From: Paenibacillus turpanensis
GTDB lineage: Bacteria; Bacillota; Bacilli; Paenibacillales; YIM-B00363
Reading direction: 5' to 3'
NCBI RefSeq assembly: GCF_011421635.1
Contig: NZ_WTLI01000016.1
Span: 62,001 to 126,000 of the forward strand
Length of the DNA stretch: 64,000 nt
Positions 8,786-18,554 of the stretch are shown here, in pieces (the first letter of the stretch is position 1; each line of letters starts with the position of its first letter). The translations under genes and the position numbers were made by a program. Below the pieces are notes generated by a model, which was given only the letters and a program-made list of their open reading frames with translations, had not been told where the DNA came from and made no database searches.

Positions 8786-9745
8786 TTGTTTCATCATATC
8801 ACCGTACTGCTGAATGAAGCGGTGGACGGACTTCAGGTTAAACCGGATGGAATTTATGTGGATTGTACATTAGGCGGGGCGGGACACAGCTCACTTATCG
8901 CTTCTAAGCTGGGTGAAAAGGGAACGCTCATTGCTTTTGATCAGGATGATACCGCTCTTAATCATGCGAAGCAGAAGCTGGCCGGATTTAACTGCCGTAT
9001 TGAGCTGGTTAAAAGTAATTTTCGGCATTTGCGTGAAAAACTGTTGGAGCTGGATGCTGTCCCGAAAAAGGACGGAATTCCGCAGGTTGACGGAATCCTC
9101 TTTGATCTCGGTGTGTCATCGCCGCAGCTGGACGAAGGAGAGCGGGGCTTCAGCTATAATCAGGACGCTCCCCTTGATATGAGGATGGACCAGACGGCTC
9201 CGTTTACCGCGTACGAGCTCATTAACGAGTGGCCAGAAGAGAAAATTTCCCGTGTGCTCTATGAGTATGGGGAAGAGAAGTTTTCAAGGAGAATCGCTTC
9301 CCGAATCGTTCAGGAGCGCTCTGAAAAGCCGATTAAGACGACTTTTGAGCTTGCGGAAATTGTGAAAAATGCAATCCCGGCAGCTACACGCCGTTCGGGT
9401 CCGCATCCGGCACGGAGAAGCTTTCAGGCGGTTCGGATTGCGGTTAACGACGAGTTGGGTGCGTTCGAGGATGCGCTGGACCAAGCCGTAGCCTGCTTGG
9501 CGCCGGGAGGCCGTGTGGCCGTCATTACTTTCCACTCGCTGGAGGATCGCATCTGCAAACAGAAATTTGCGGAGCTGCTTGAAAAATGCACATGCCCGCC
9601 GGGCCTTCCGGTATGTATGTGCGGAACCAAAGGGACGCTTAAATTGACTCCGCGAAAGCCGATTGAGCCAAGTGCCGAGGAGCTCGAGCATAATTCGAGA
9701 GCACGCTCAGCCAAGCTTCGCATTGCGGAAAAGATTACCAATTGA
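8786..9745 (+). CDS. rsmH: 16S rRNA (cytosine(1402)-N(4))-methyltransferase RsmH
   Basis: This 319-residue SAM-dependent enzyme methylates N4 of C1402 in the ribosomal decoding site. The SAM motif [13 protein letters not shown] is near residue 25; [20 protein letters not shown] and the C-terminal [13 protein letters not shown] are family signatures. Start is TTG 8786, 3 bases after AAGGAGGAAC. It is co-transcribed with mraZ (45-bp gap). Two CxC-type cysteine pairs ([12 protein letters not shown]) lie near the C-terminus. Confidence 0.97.
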   Translation: MFHHITVLLNEAVDGLQVKPDGIYVDCTLGGAGHSSLIASKLGEKGTLIAFDQDDTALNHAKQKLAGFNCRIELVKSNFRHLREKLLELDAVPKKDGIPQVDGILFDLGVSSPQLDEGERGFSYNQDAPLDMRMDQTAPFTAYELINEWPEEKISRVLYEYGEEKFSRRIASRIVQERSEKPIKTTFELAEIVKNAIPAATRRSGPHPARRSFQAVRIAVNDELGAFEDALDQAVACLAPGGRVAVITFHSLEDRICKQKFAELLEKCTCPPGLPVCMCGTKGTLKLTPRKPIEPSAEELEHNSRARSAKLRIAEKITN

Positions 9746-9787
9746 ATTTGTAATCGCTTTTGATTATTGTATTAGGGGGTTTTGCTA

Positions 9788-10303
9788 GTGCCAGCTTATG
9801 TTCGAGGCAGTGTAGCCTTGGCTGAAACCGAGGTTCAGCAGCAGAGTAAGACAAAAGAGGTCCGTAAGATCGCGTACCGGAGAAAGTCGCTGCCCACTCA
9901 AGAAAAGCTGCTCTATTTATTTACGATAGTAATCTGCTGTGTCGTTGCGGGCGTTATTATTTGGCGCTATGCCCAAATCTACGAGATGGGTGTGCGAATG
10001 CAGCAAATTGAGAGAGATATAAAAAGGTTAGAGGTCGAAAACAACGAGCTGAAGCTGATGGTAGACAAGCTGCAGTCCCCGGAACGCCTTATCGATGCGG
10101 GGAAACAGCTTGGTCTACTGCAGCCAAGCGAACTGGCCAAGCTTTCTGCTGAGAATAAACAAACAACAACTGTTGTGAAGAAAACGCAGAGCCAGCCGGT
10201 AAAAGTAGCAAAAGAACAGGCGCCTACAACGCGAAAAACAGACGGAAGAACTATTGCGGCTGCAGATGGCTTACGAAACTCCGAAAATCAAGCTAAGAGG
10301 TAG
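9788..10303 (+). CDS. ftsL: Cell division protein FtsL
   Basis: This is a bitopic membrane protein: a short basic cytoplasmic head, one membrane segment (LLYLFTIVICCVVAGVIIWRY) and an extracytoplasmic leucine-zipper-like coil (MQQIERDIKRLEVENNELKL). This is the layout of FtsL/septum-initiator proteins, which complex with DivIB and DivIC at the septum. I prefer GTG 9788, 8 bases after AGGGGG (9774-9779), over TTG 9782. Its place between rsmH and the division PBP fits ftsL. The Lys/Thr-rich C-tail is low in conservation. Confidence 0.9.
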   Translation: MPAYVRGSVALAETEVQQQSKTKEVRKIAYRRKSLPTQEKLLYLFTIVICCVVAGVIIWRYAQIYEMGVRMQQIERDIKRLEVENNELKLMVDKLQSPERLIDAGKQLGLLQPSELAKLSAENKQTTTVVKKTQSQPVKVAKEQAPTTRKTDGRTIAAADGLRNSENQAKR

Positions 10304-10315
10304 GGTTTTCTTCCG

Positions 10316-12589
10316 ATGACAAAAAAAATACGAGCACGCACATTATTAATTGGGGGGATCTTTACCCTCTTTTTTGCTGTTTTAGTCGCTCGAGTCTATT
10401 GGGTTCAAATCGTAGAAGCTTCGCAGCTGGTAGAGGAAGCGGAACAGATGTGGAAAACACAGAAGACGCTTCAGCCGAAGAGAGGCACGATTTTCGACCG
10501 TAAGGATCAAATTTTAGCAAAAAATGCACAAGCTTTTACTGTTGCCGTCAATCCGCAAACCGTCAGCAATGAAGGGATCGCCGATGAAATCGTCAAAGGC
10601 CTCGCTCCGATCTTAAACAAACCGGAAACCGATTTGCTGGCTTTGGTGACCAAACGCAACAGTAATGGAGAGCTGCTTCGGCATGTGGAAATCCGAAGAG
10701 AGGGCTGGAAAATCGATCCGGAGACGGCCGATAAAGTCCGTGAGTTGATAGCCGAATTGAAAGAAGAGCATAATATTCAGTCAAGATGGTGGGACGGATT
10801 GTTCTTAATCGAGGATGAGCGGAGATATTACCCGAAGGACTCGCTCGCTTCCCAAATTCTAGGCTTTACATATTTAGAGGATGAACGAAAGCCGGATTAC
10901 GGGCTTGAAGCAGCCTATGATTCTTTCTTAAGAGGTGTACCGGGCAAGCTTCTCTATGAACGCGACGGCGGCGGTATGCGTGTTCCCGGTTCTAAGATGA
11001 CGATAGAGCCCCCGGTGGACGGGAAGGATATCCATTTAACCATCGATCAAAACATTCAGCATTATTTGGAAGCGGCGCTGCAAAAGTCGTACTTAAAGTA
11101 TCAGCCGAAAAGCTTGACGGGAATTGCAATGGATCCGAAAACCGGTGAGATTTTGGCAATGGCCAATTTTCCAAACTTCGATCCTAATCAATACTGGTCG
11201 ATCCCGGGTGAATCGGTGTTAAAAAACCATGCGATCGCTTCCGTATATGAGCCAGGCTCAACGTTCAAGCTGGTTACCCTTACAGGTGCGATCAACGAAG
11301 GAGTGTTCCAGCCCGGAAGTGACTTTCAGTCTGGAAGCATAAAGGTTCCGGGCGCGGTCATTCATGACCATAACTATGTAGGCTGGGGGAAAATTTCATA
11401 CTTGGAGGGTCTGCTCCGTTCGAGTAACGTAGCCATGGTCAAGCTGGGATATGAGACCTTAAAAGAGGAAAAGATGCGCAGTTATATCGATTTGTTCGGT
11501 TTTGGGCAAAAAACCGGACTCGATTTACCGGGAGAGGCGAGAGGTCTTGTGCGCTTTAAGTACCCTGCCGATATCGCAGCTGCTACCTTCGGTCAAGGCG
11601 GTATCTTGGCGACTCCGCTGCAGCTCGTTTCGTCTTATGCGGCGATTGCGAACGGCGGTAAATTGATGGAGCCGCATATCGTACGAAAGGTAACCGATCC
11701 GGCGACTGGGCAAATCATCGAAGAGCATCAGCCGAAGGCGATCCGTGACGTTGTTTCTCCTGAGGTGGCGGCTACCGTTTCGGGCTATTTGGAAAAGGTT
11801 GTTTCCGATCCGAACGGAACAGGGCGCAAGGCGGCAATTGAGGGCTACAAGGTAGCCGGTAAAACCGGTACGGCAAGTAAGGTTATTAATGGTAAATACG
11901 ATGAAAGCGGCCTTTATATGATTTCTTTTATCGGGTATGCTCCTGTCGAGGATCCGAAAATCGTCATTGGTATCTTTGCAGATGAACCGGATATCGGTGG
12001 AAATTATCATAACGGCGGCGGGGTGACGCTTCCTGCTTTCCAGGAAGCGATGAGCCGAAGCCTTCACTATTTAGGCGCGCAGCCGACACTCGCGGCGGCG
12101 GGTGACCAAGCTGCAGCCGGTACGAACGCCGTATCTGCTTCTAATGCTGTGATCGAAATGGTGAAGGTCCCTGATTTTAAAGGGAAAACGCCTGGGGAAG
12201 CAAAGAAGGAAGCAGGGGTAAGCGAGCTTTCGATAGAGGTGCTCGGGAAAGGCGGAACGGTGATCAGTCAATATCCCGTTCCTGGAAAAGAGCTTGCGAG
12301 CGGCTCAACGGTGTATGCCTTGACGGTCGATAAAGCGGAAGCGCCGATCCCGGATATGACGGGTCAGTCGATTCGCGATGCGCTGGAGATCTGTACATTC
12401 CTAGGAATTTCTTGCGAAGTAACGGGAGAAGGTTACGTATATAATCAAGAAACGGCTTTTGGCGCAAGCGATGTTGAAGCAAGCGATCCGGCAGCGGAAT
12501 CCCAGGGCAGCGCTGTGCGTGCACTGCGTTTGGAGCTTCGTCCGGCGGGGGAGTGGCTGCAAAAGAAGGGTAAGGAAGAAAAGCGCTGA
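10316..12589 (+). CDS. pbpB: Division-specific class B penicillin-binding protein (PBP2B type) with two PASTA domains
   Basis: This 757-residue transpeptidase cross-links septal peptidoglycan. An N-terminal membrane anchor (LLIGGIFTLFFAVLVARVYW) is followed by the PBP dimerisation domain and the transpeptidase domain with S315-T-F-K, S369-x-N371 and K516-T-G. Two PASTA domains follow (from about residues 617 and 680). It corresponds to B. subtilis pbpB by position after ftsL. The stretch between the transpeptidase and PASTA domains is Ala-rich. Confidence 0.95.
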   Translation: MTKKIRARTLLIGGIFTLFFAVLVARVYWVQIVEASQLVEEAEQMWKTQKTLQPKRGTIFDRKDQILAKNAQAFTVAVNPQTVSNEGIADEIVKGLAPILNKPETDLLALVTKRNSNGELLRHVEIRREGWKIDPETADKVRELIAELKEEHNIQSRWWDGLFLIEDERRYYPKDSLASQILGFTYLEDERKPDYGLEAAYDSFLRGVPGKLLYERDGGGMRVPGSKMTIEPPVDGKDIHLTIDQNIQHYLEAALQKSYLKYQPKSLTGIAMDPKTGEILAMANFPNFDPNQYWSIPGESVLKNHAIASVYEPGSTFKLVTLTGAINEGVFQPGSDFQSGSIKVPGAVIHDHNYVGWGKISYLEGLLRSSNVAMVKLGYETLKEEKMRSYIDLFGFGQKTGLDLPGEARGLVRFKYPADIAAATFGQGGILATPLQLVSSYAAIANGGKLMEPHIVRKVTDPATGQIIEEHQPKAIRDVVSPEVAATVSGYLEKVVSDPNGTGRKAAIEGYKVAGKTGTASKVINGKYDESGLYMISFIGYAPVEDPKIVIGIFADEPDIGGNYHNGGGVTLPAFQEAMSRSLHYLGAQPTLAAAGDQAAAGTNAVSASNAVIEMVKVPDFKGKTPGEAKKEAGVSELSIEVLGKGGTVISQYPVPGKELASGSTVYALTVDKAEAPIPDMTGQSIRDALEICTFLGISCEVTGEGYVYNQETAFGASDVEASDPAAESQGSAVRALRLELRPAGEWLQKKGKEEKR

Positions 12590-12602
12590 CAGCTTGTTCT
12601 AA

Positions 12603-12679
12603 CCCCTGTTTGTCCAGAATAGGCTGGATATGAAACGGTAACATCCTTCCGTTACCGTTAATCCATCGGACAAACGGGG
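12603..12679 (+). promoter_or_regulatory. Nested leader stem-loop covering the spoVD ribosome binding site
   Basis: The outer arms 12603-12615 and 12668-12679 pair over 12 bp with one bulged T. A middle stem TGGAT/ATCCA (12625-12629, 12661-12665) and a perfect 9-bp inner stem AACGGTAAC/GTTACCGTT (12634-12642, 12651-12659) stack inside. The outer 3' arm ends in GGGG at 12676-12679, most of the GGGGGG ribosome site for ATG 12690. No T tract follows, so it is not an intrinsic terminator. A translational brake on spoVD is inferred. Confidence 0.7.
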
Positions 12680-12689
12680 GGCGCAATAT

Positions 12690-14636
12690 ATGAAGGTTTC
12701 AAGTGTGACGATTCGCCGGAGGCTGTTTATAGCTTTGATTGGCGCAACGGTTTTGTTTTTAGCCCTCATCATTAGGCTTGGCTATGTGCAATTGGGGATG
12801 GGGACGTGGCTGTCGAATAAGGCGGAGGAAAACTGGCGGCGTGAAATCCCGTTTGCCGCCAAGCGGGGTGAAATTTGGGACCGCAATGGGGCACGGCTTG
12901 CTTATAACGTAACCACCCCTTCGGTTATGGCTGTTCCCGCGCAAGTAAAGGAGCCGGAAGCGACAGCGGCGAAGCTTGCATCGGCACTGGGGATGTCTGA
13001 GGAGAAGGTGCTGCAGACGATCACGAAAAAGAAGCTGATCGTCAACATTAATCCGGGCGGACGGAAGATCACCCAGGAGAAGGCGGAGGAAATCCGCGCC
13101 TTGAACCTGCCAGGGATTGTTGTCGCCGAGGATAACCAAAGATACTATCCTTACGGGGGACTAGCGGCTCATGTACTCGGCTTTACCGGCATTGACAATC
13201 AAGGCCTGACCGGTGTGGAAGCGGCTTATGATAAGGAGCTGGCGGGCCACAACGGAAGCATCTCCTTTCTGTCTGATGCTCGCGGGCAAAAGATGGAGGG
13301 CTCATCCGATACGTTTCAGAAGCCGACGGATGGACTCAATCTTCAGTTGACCATCGATAAGCATATCCAAACGATTATGGAGCGTGAGCTTGATCAAGCG
13401 ATGACGAAATATCAGGCGAAGCATGTAATTGCCATTGCGATGGATCCGAATTCCGGTGAGATTTTGGGAATGGCCAGCAGGCCGGGCTACGAGCCTGACA
13501 AGTTCAGAGAGTATTCTTCAGAGGTATATAACCGCAATCTGCCTATTTGGATGACTTATGAGCCGGGCTCGACCTTTAAAATCATTACGCTTGCGGCGGC
13601 ATTAAATGAAGGGAAGGTCGACCTTCATAACGAAAGATTCCATGATCCCGGCGCGATTGAGGTCGGCGGCGCCCGTCTTCGCTGCTGGAAGCGCGGAGGG
13701 CACGGCAGCGAATCGTTTTTGGAGGTTGTACAAAACTCCTGTAACCCTGGCTTTGTCGTATTGGGACAGCGTTTAGGGAAAGAGACGCTTTTTAACTACA
13801 TAACGAATTTTGGCTTCGGCCGAAAGACTGGTATCGATTTAGGCGGCGAGGAAAACGGCATTTTGTTTAAGCTGGATCGTGTAGGTCCGGTCGAGCTGGC
13901 GACAACTGCGTTTGGTCAAGGGGTATCGGTTACGCCGATCCAGCAAATATCGGCCGTATCCGCGGCGATTAACGGCGGAAAGCTGTATCAGCCGCATGTA
14001 GCTAAGGGCTGGGTCAATCCGGAAACCGGAGAAATGGTAAAAGAAGTGAAACCGACGCTCATCCGTGATAACATAATAACGGAGGAAACGTCGAAGCAGG
14101 TTCGCGAAGCCCTGGAAACAGTCGTTGCGAAGGGAACCGGACGAAATGCGTTTATCGACGGTTACCGGGTAGGAGGCAAGACCGGGACTGCGCAAAAGGT
14201 AATCAACGGACGCTACTCGGCTGATGAACATATCGTATCCTTTATCGGGTTTGCGCCGGCTGACGATCCGAAGCTTATCGTGTACGCTGCTGTCGATGAT
14301 CCGAAGGGATTGCAGTTTGGGGGATTAATCGCAGCGCCTCTGGTTAAGAGCATCATGTCCGATTCCTTGCGATATATGGGTGTTGAACCGAGTAAAGAAC
14401 AGATCGAACGAACATATACATATGGGGAAACCCCGATTGTGGTGGTTCCGAACCTTGTTGGAATGACCGTAACGGAAATTTATGAGGATTTAAACATGAA
14501 TTTTAATTTGGCGCGGGCCGGTTCCGGCAGCACAGTCATTTCGCAGGCGCCGAAGGCCGGTACTCGGGTAGAGCGAGGCTCGACGATTCGTGTATATCTC
14601 TCCGATCCGAAGCAAGATTCCACAACATCGGAGTAA
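12690..14636 (+). CDS. spoVD: Stage V sporulation protein D, class B penicillin-binding protein
   Basis: This 648-residue transpeptidase has an N-terminal anchor (LFIALIGATVLFLALIIRLGY), the dimerisation domain, S294-T-F-K, S350-C-N352, K497-T-G and a single PASTA domain at the end. SpoVD makes spore cortex peptidoglycan together with SpoVE, encoded downstream. The one PASTA domain and the position between pbpB and murE match B. subtilis spoVD. Its leader can fold into a structure that covers the ribosome site. Confidence 0.94.
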   Translation: MKVSSVTIRRRLFIALIGATVLFLALIIRLGYVQLGMGTWLSNKAEENWRREIPFAAKRGEIWDRNGARLAYNVTTPSVMAVPAQVKEPEATAAKLASALGMSEEKVLQTITKKKLIVNINPGGRKITQEKAEEIRALNLPGIVVAEDNQRYYPYGGLAAHVLGFTGIDNQGLTGVEAAYDKELAGHNGSISFLSDARGQKMEGSSDTFQKPTDGLNLQLTIDKHIQTIMERELDQAMTKYQAKHVIAIAMDPNSGEILGMASRPGYEPDKFREYSSEVYNRNLPIWMTYEPGSTFKIITLAAALNEGKVDLHNERFHDPGAIEVGGARLRCWKRGGHGSESFLEVVQNSCNPGFVVLGQRLGKETLFNYITNFGFGRKTGIDLGGEENGILFKLDRVGPVELATTAFGQGVSVTPIQQISAVSAAINGGKLYQPHVAKGWVNPETGEMVKEVKPTLIRDNIITEETSKQVREALETVVAKGTGRNAFIDGYRVGGKTGTAQKVINGRYSADEHIVSFIGFAPADDPKLIVYAAVDDPKGLQFGGLIAAPLVKSIMSDSLRYMGVEPSKEQIERTYTYGETPIVVVPNLVGMTVTEIYEDLNMNFNLARAGSGSTVISQAPKAGTRVERGSTIRVYLSDPKQDSTTSE

Positions 14637-14683
14637 TGTTTCGTCGATATCCGAATATGGATCGTTATGAACGGAGGGATTTT

Positions 14684-16174
14684 ATGCAGCTGCAAGAATT
14701 AGGGGATTTGCTGTATGTTTCCCGTATTACGGGGGACAGCACAGTTTCATTTAACGGAATTGCTACCGACTCGCGTAAAGTCGCGGCAGGCCAGCTGTTT
14801 ATTTGTTTGCCCGGCCATACTGTGGACGGACATCAGTATGCGCCTGATGCGGTTGCACAGGGGGCGGCAGCACTTGTTGTAGAACGGGAGCTTGAGCTTG
14901 ACGTGCCGCAGCTAATTGTACCGGATGCCCGGTATGCAATGGCGGTTATTGCTAATCATTATTACCAATACCCGTCCCGATCGGTAAACGTTATCGGCGT
15001 GACGGGCACAAACGGGAAAACAACAACGACTTATTTAATAGAGAAGATTTTGGAGGATCATGGTGCCCGTGTCGGATTGATGGGAACCATTCGTGTCAAA
15101 ATTGGCGATGTCTCCTATGAAGCAGAGCGTACAACGCTGGACGCGGCTGATCTGCAGCATAATTTGCGGAAAATGGCTGATGCCGGTTGTACATACTGCG
15201 TTATGGAGGTCTCCAGTCACGCGTTGGAGCAGGGTAGAGTGAAGGGAGTTCGCTTCCGTACGGCGGTGTTTACGAACCTGACGCAAGATCATTTGGATTA
15301 TCACCAGACGATGGAGAATTACCGTGAGGCTAAGGGACTTCTATTTTCCCGCCTTGGAAATTCCGACGCAGCGGACCCGGCTGACCGCAGATGCGCGGTT
15401 TTGAATGCGGATGATCCGGCGAGTGCATACTTCGCCGGACTGACATCGGCACAGCTCATCACGTACGGCGTTGACCGCACAGCCGATGTTCGGGCATTGG
15501 ATGTAAAGCTGAGCGCGCAAGGGGTCGAATTTATAATGTCGACCTTCGCCGGCGAGGTTCCGATGCGCCTGAACATGCTTGGTAAGTTTAACGTCTACAA
15601 CGCCCTTGCCGCAGCTGCGGCTGCACTGGCCGAGGGCGTACCGCTTGAGCATATTAAAGCAAGCTTGGAGTCGATACCGGGCGTGGAGGGCCGTGTCGAA
15701 GCGGTTAACGAAGGCCAGTCCTTTGCCGTGCTCGTGGATTATGCACATTCGCCTGACGGGCTTCAAAATGTGCTATCAACCGTAAAAGAATTCGCGGAGA
15801 AGCGGATCATTACGGTGTTTGGCTGCGGGGGGGACCGCGACCGGACGAAGCGCCCGATTATGGGACGGATCGCCGCCGAATACAGCGATTACGTCATTGT
15901 TACTTCGGATAATCCCCGTTCGGAGGAGCCGAATGCGATTCTCAAGGATATTGAGCAGGGCATTGCTGAGTACGGATATCCGAAGCAGCGTTACGAACTA
16001 ATCGAAGATAGACGTCAGGCGATCGAAAAGGCTATTGAAATGGCAGGCCCGGAGGATGTAGTATTAATTGCGGGAAAAGGCCATGAAACGTACCAAATTA
16101 TACAAGGCGTTACCCATGACTTTGATGATCGGGTTGTGGCTGCGAACGCGATAAGGAGAATAACGAATCGATGA
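14684..16174 (+). CDS. murE: UDP-N-acetylmuramoyl-L-alanyl-D-glutamate--2,6-diaminopimelate ligase
   Basis: This ATP-dependent Mur ligase adds the third residue of the stem peptide. The P-loop VTGTNGKTTTT has its lysine at about K112. The C-terminal SDNPRSEEP carries the DNPR motif typical of meso-diaminopimelate-adding enzymes rather than lysine-adding ones. I chose ATG 14684 after GGAGGG (14673-14678); a longer frame begins at 14636, where it overlaps the spoVD stop. The DAP precursor enzyme DapL is encoded at 41 kb in this window. Confidence 0.95.
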   Translation: MQLQELGDLLYVSRITGDSTVSFNGIATDSRKVAAGQLFICLPGHTVDGHQYAPDAVAQGAAALVVERELELDVPQLIVPDARYAMAVIANHYYQYPSRSVNVIGVTGTNGKTTTTYLIEKILEDHGARVGLMGTIRVKIGDVSYEAERTTLDAADLQHNLRKMADAGCTYCVMEVSSHALEQGRVKGVRFRTAVFTNLTQDHLDYHQTMENYREAKGLLFSRLGNSDAADPADRRCAVLNADDPASAYFAGLTSAQLITYGVDRTADVRALDVKLSAQGVEFIMSTFAGEVPMRLNMLGKFNVYNALAAAAAALAEGVPLEHIKASLESIPGVEGRVEAVNEGQSFAVLVDYAHSPDGLQNVLSTVKEFAEKRIITVFGCGGDRDRTKRPIMGRIAAEYSDYVIVTSDNPRSEEPNAILKDIEQGIAEYGYPKQRYELIEDRRQAIEKAIEMAGPEDVVLIAGKGHETYQIIQGVTHDFDDRVVAANAIRRITNR

Positions 16175-17562
16175 AGCGCACCTTTGGGGAAGTGCTGCAG
16201 ATGGTGAACGGATCGTCCTTATGGGATGGGGATGGGAAAGCTCTAACGATTAAGGGAGTTTCCACCGATTCTCGCACGATTCGTCCGGGCCAGCTGTTTG
16301 TTCCGTTGGTCGGTGAGACCTTCGACGGGCATACTTACGTGCAGCAGGCCCTTGAACAAGGCGCTGCCGCCGCGTTCTGGCAAAAGGACCGCGGCGAGGC
16401 TCCGGCCGGCCCGGTTATCCTAGTAGAAAACACGCTTGACGCCCTTCAGCTTCTTGCACATGAATACCGGAAGCAGCTGAACGTTCGAGTGATCGGCGTT
16501 ACTGGAAGCAACGGCAAGACCTCGACTAAGGATATGATCGCCGCAATTTTAACGACGACCTATAGGGTTCACAAAACCCAGGGCAATTTTAACAACCACA
16601 TCGGTTTGCCGCTGACATTGCTGCAGCTGGAGGAAAATACCGAAATGGCCGTTATCGAAATGGGGATGAGTGGACGCGGTGAAATTAGTCTGCTCAGCAA
16701 GCTGGCCGAGCCGGAGGTTGTTTTAATTACGAACATCGGCGAGGCTCATCTTGAGCAGCTCGGGTCACGCGATGAGATCGCCAAAGCAAAGCTTGAAATT
16801 CTCCATGGATTGCGCGGCGATGGCTTGTTTATTTATCCGGGCGAGGAGCCGCTTATCGCTCAATATTTACCTGAGGCGGAAAAACCGGAGTCCATGCTCC
16901 GTTTGACTTACGGCGAAACGGGAGAAAATGATTTTTATCCCTGTGCAATTTTACAAGATGGCGAAGGCAGCTATTTCGCGCTGAACAACTCTCCGCGGAC
17001 CACGTATTATTTGCCGGTGCTCGGACGGCATAACATTGTCAATGCGATCGGAGCCATTGCCGCAGCAAAGTACATGGGAGTGAGCGAGGCGCAAATCGTT
17101 CGCGGCTTGCGCGAGCTGAGGCTTACTGGGATGCGGATCGAGCGGCAGAAGGGCGTCAGCGGCATTACGGTGCTGAACGACAGCTATAACGCCAGCCCGA
17201 CCTCCATGAAGGCAGCCCTGCAGCTGCTGCATGATTTGCGCGGATTCCGGAACAAAATCGCGGTTCTCGGCGATATGCTGGAGCTTGGGCCGAACGCGGA
17301 GGAATATCACCGGGAAATCGGCAAATATATCGATCCGCGGCAGGTTCATGCGGTATATGCCTATGGACCGCTGTCGAAACAAATCATTACCGGCGCCTCC
17401 GAAGTGCTTCCTAAGGATCGCGTGTTTTGGTTTGAAACAAAGAAGGAGCTGTGCGACGCATTACTTCCGGAGCTTCGTCCTGAGGATGCCGTGCTGGTGA
17501 AGGCGTCCCGTGGGATGAAGATGGAAGAGATCGTAGAACGGCTGTTAAAGGCATATCTTTAA
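16171..17562 (+). CDS. murF: UDP-N-acetylmuramoyl-tripeptide--D-alanyl-D-alanine ligase
   Basis: This 463-residue Mur ligase attaches D-Ala-D-Ala to the UDP-MurNAc tripeptide. The N-terminal domain contains [16 protein letters not shown], the P-loop is [12 protein letters not shown], and the central motif [15 protein letters not shown] is typical of MurF. It overlaps murE by 4 bp (ATGA). In B. subtilis murF lies elsewhere with ddl; its inclusion here is a Paenibacillus-like feature. Confidence 0.97.
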   Translation: MKRTFGEVLQMVNGSSLWDGDGKALTIKGVSTDSRTIRPGQLFVPLVGETFDGHTYVQQALEQGAAAAFWQKDRGEAPAGPVILVENTLDALQLLAHEYRKQLNVRVIGVTGSNGKTSTKDMIAAILTTTYRVHKTQGNFNNHIGLPLTLLQLEENTEMAVIEMGMSGRGEISLLSKLAEPEVVLITNIGEAHLEQLGSRDEIAKAKLEILHGLRGDGLFIYPGEEPLIAQYLPEAEKPESMLRLTYGETGENDFYPCAILQDGEGSYFALNNSPRTTYYLPVLGRHNIVNAIGAIAAAKYMGVSEAQIVRGLRELRLTGMRIERQKGVSGITVLNDSYNASPTSMKAALQLLHDLRGFRNKIAVLGDMLELGPNAEEYHREIGKYIDPRQVHAVYAYGPLSKQIITGASEVLPKDRVFWFETKKELCDALLPELRPEDAVLVKASRGMKMEEIVERLLKAYL

Positions 17563-17585
17563 GTAGGAGAGAGGGGTACGGCAAA

Positions 17586-18551
17586 GTGGAACTCAATGCG
17601 ATTATGCTCACCTTAGGGGTGTCGTTTCTTTTGGCCGTAATCGTCGGTCCGCTGCTCATTCCGGTGCTCAGAAGACTGAAATTCGGGCAGCAAATCCGGA
17701 ACGACGGACCGCAAGGGCATCTGAAAAAAGCCGGGACGCCGACGATGGGCGGAACGATCATCCTCCTTGCGCTTTCGCTTGCGTTTCTCAAATTCGCCGA
17801 TCGTTCGCCGGAGTATTACGTCTTGCTGGTTGCTTGTCTTGGATACGGATTAGTCGGATTTTTAGACGATTACATTAAGATCGTATTTAAGCGGTCGCTT
17901 GGCTTGACGGCCAAGCAGAAGCTGTTCGGTCAGCTTTTATTCGGCATCGTCGTATGTATTTTGCTTGCGAACAACGGCCATGAAACGTATATTTCCGTGC
18001 CGTTAACGAACATTACGCTCGATCTTGCATGGTGGTTGTATTATCCGTTCATCGTGATCATGATGCTCGGCTTTTCTAACGCGGTAAACTTTACCGACGG
18101 TTTAGATGGTCTGCTTGCGGGAACGAGCGCAATCGCATTCGGTGCGCTCACGGTTATATCACTGCTGCACACGGAACCGGAAGCGGCAATATTTTCGGCA
18201 GCCATGGTTGGCGCTGTGCTGGGCTTCTTGGTGTTTAATGCTCACCCGGCTAAGGTCTTTATGGGGGATACAGGCTCCCTGGGGATCGGCGGGGGACTTG
18301 CTGCAGTTGCTATCATTACCAAGACGGAGCTGCTGCTTGTACTGATCGGCGGCGTGTTTGTTATCGAGATTTTGTCCGTTGTTATACAGGTTATTTCCTT
18401 TAAAACAAGGGGCAAGCGTGTGTTTAAAATGAGCCCGATTCATCATCACTACGAGCTGCTCGGCTGGTCGGAATGGCGTGTCGTCATTACGTTTTGGGTT
18501 GTCGGATTGGTGTTGGCGGGACTTGGATTATACATCAACGAGGGGTTGTAA
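17586..18551 (+). CDS. mraY: Phospho-N-acetylmuramoyl-pentapeptide transferase
   Basis: This 321-residue polytopic membrane enzyme transfers phospho-MurNAc-pentapeptide to undecaprenyl phosphate, giving lipid I. Family motifs are visible: [18 protein letters not shown], the aspartate-rich LDDYIK and [10 protein letters not shown], and [15 protein letters not shown]. The start is GTG 17586 after GGAGAGAGGGG. Confidence 0.97.
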   Translation: MELNAIMLTLGVSFLLAVIVGPLLIPVLRRLKFGQQIRNDGPQGHLKKAGTPTMGGTIILLALSLAFLKFADRSPEYYVLLVACLGYGLVGFLDDYIKIVFKRSLGLTAKQKLFGQLLFGIVVCILLANNGHETYISVPLTNITLDLAWWLYYPFIVIMMLGFSNAVNFTDGLDGLLAGTSAIAFGALTVISLLHTEPEAAIFSAAMVGAVLGFLVFNAHPAKVFMGDTGSLGIGGGLAAVAIITKTELLLVLIGGVFVIEILSVVIQVISFKTRGKRVFKMSPIHHHYELLGWSEWRVVITFWVVGLVLAGLGLYINEGL

Positions 18552-18554
18552 AGC

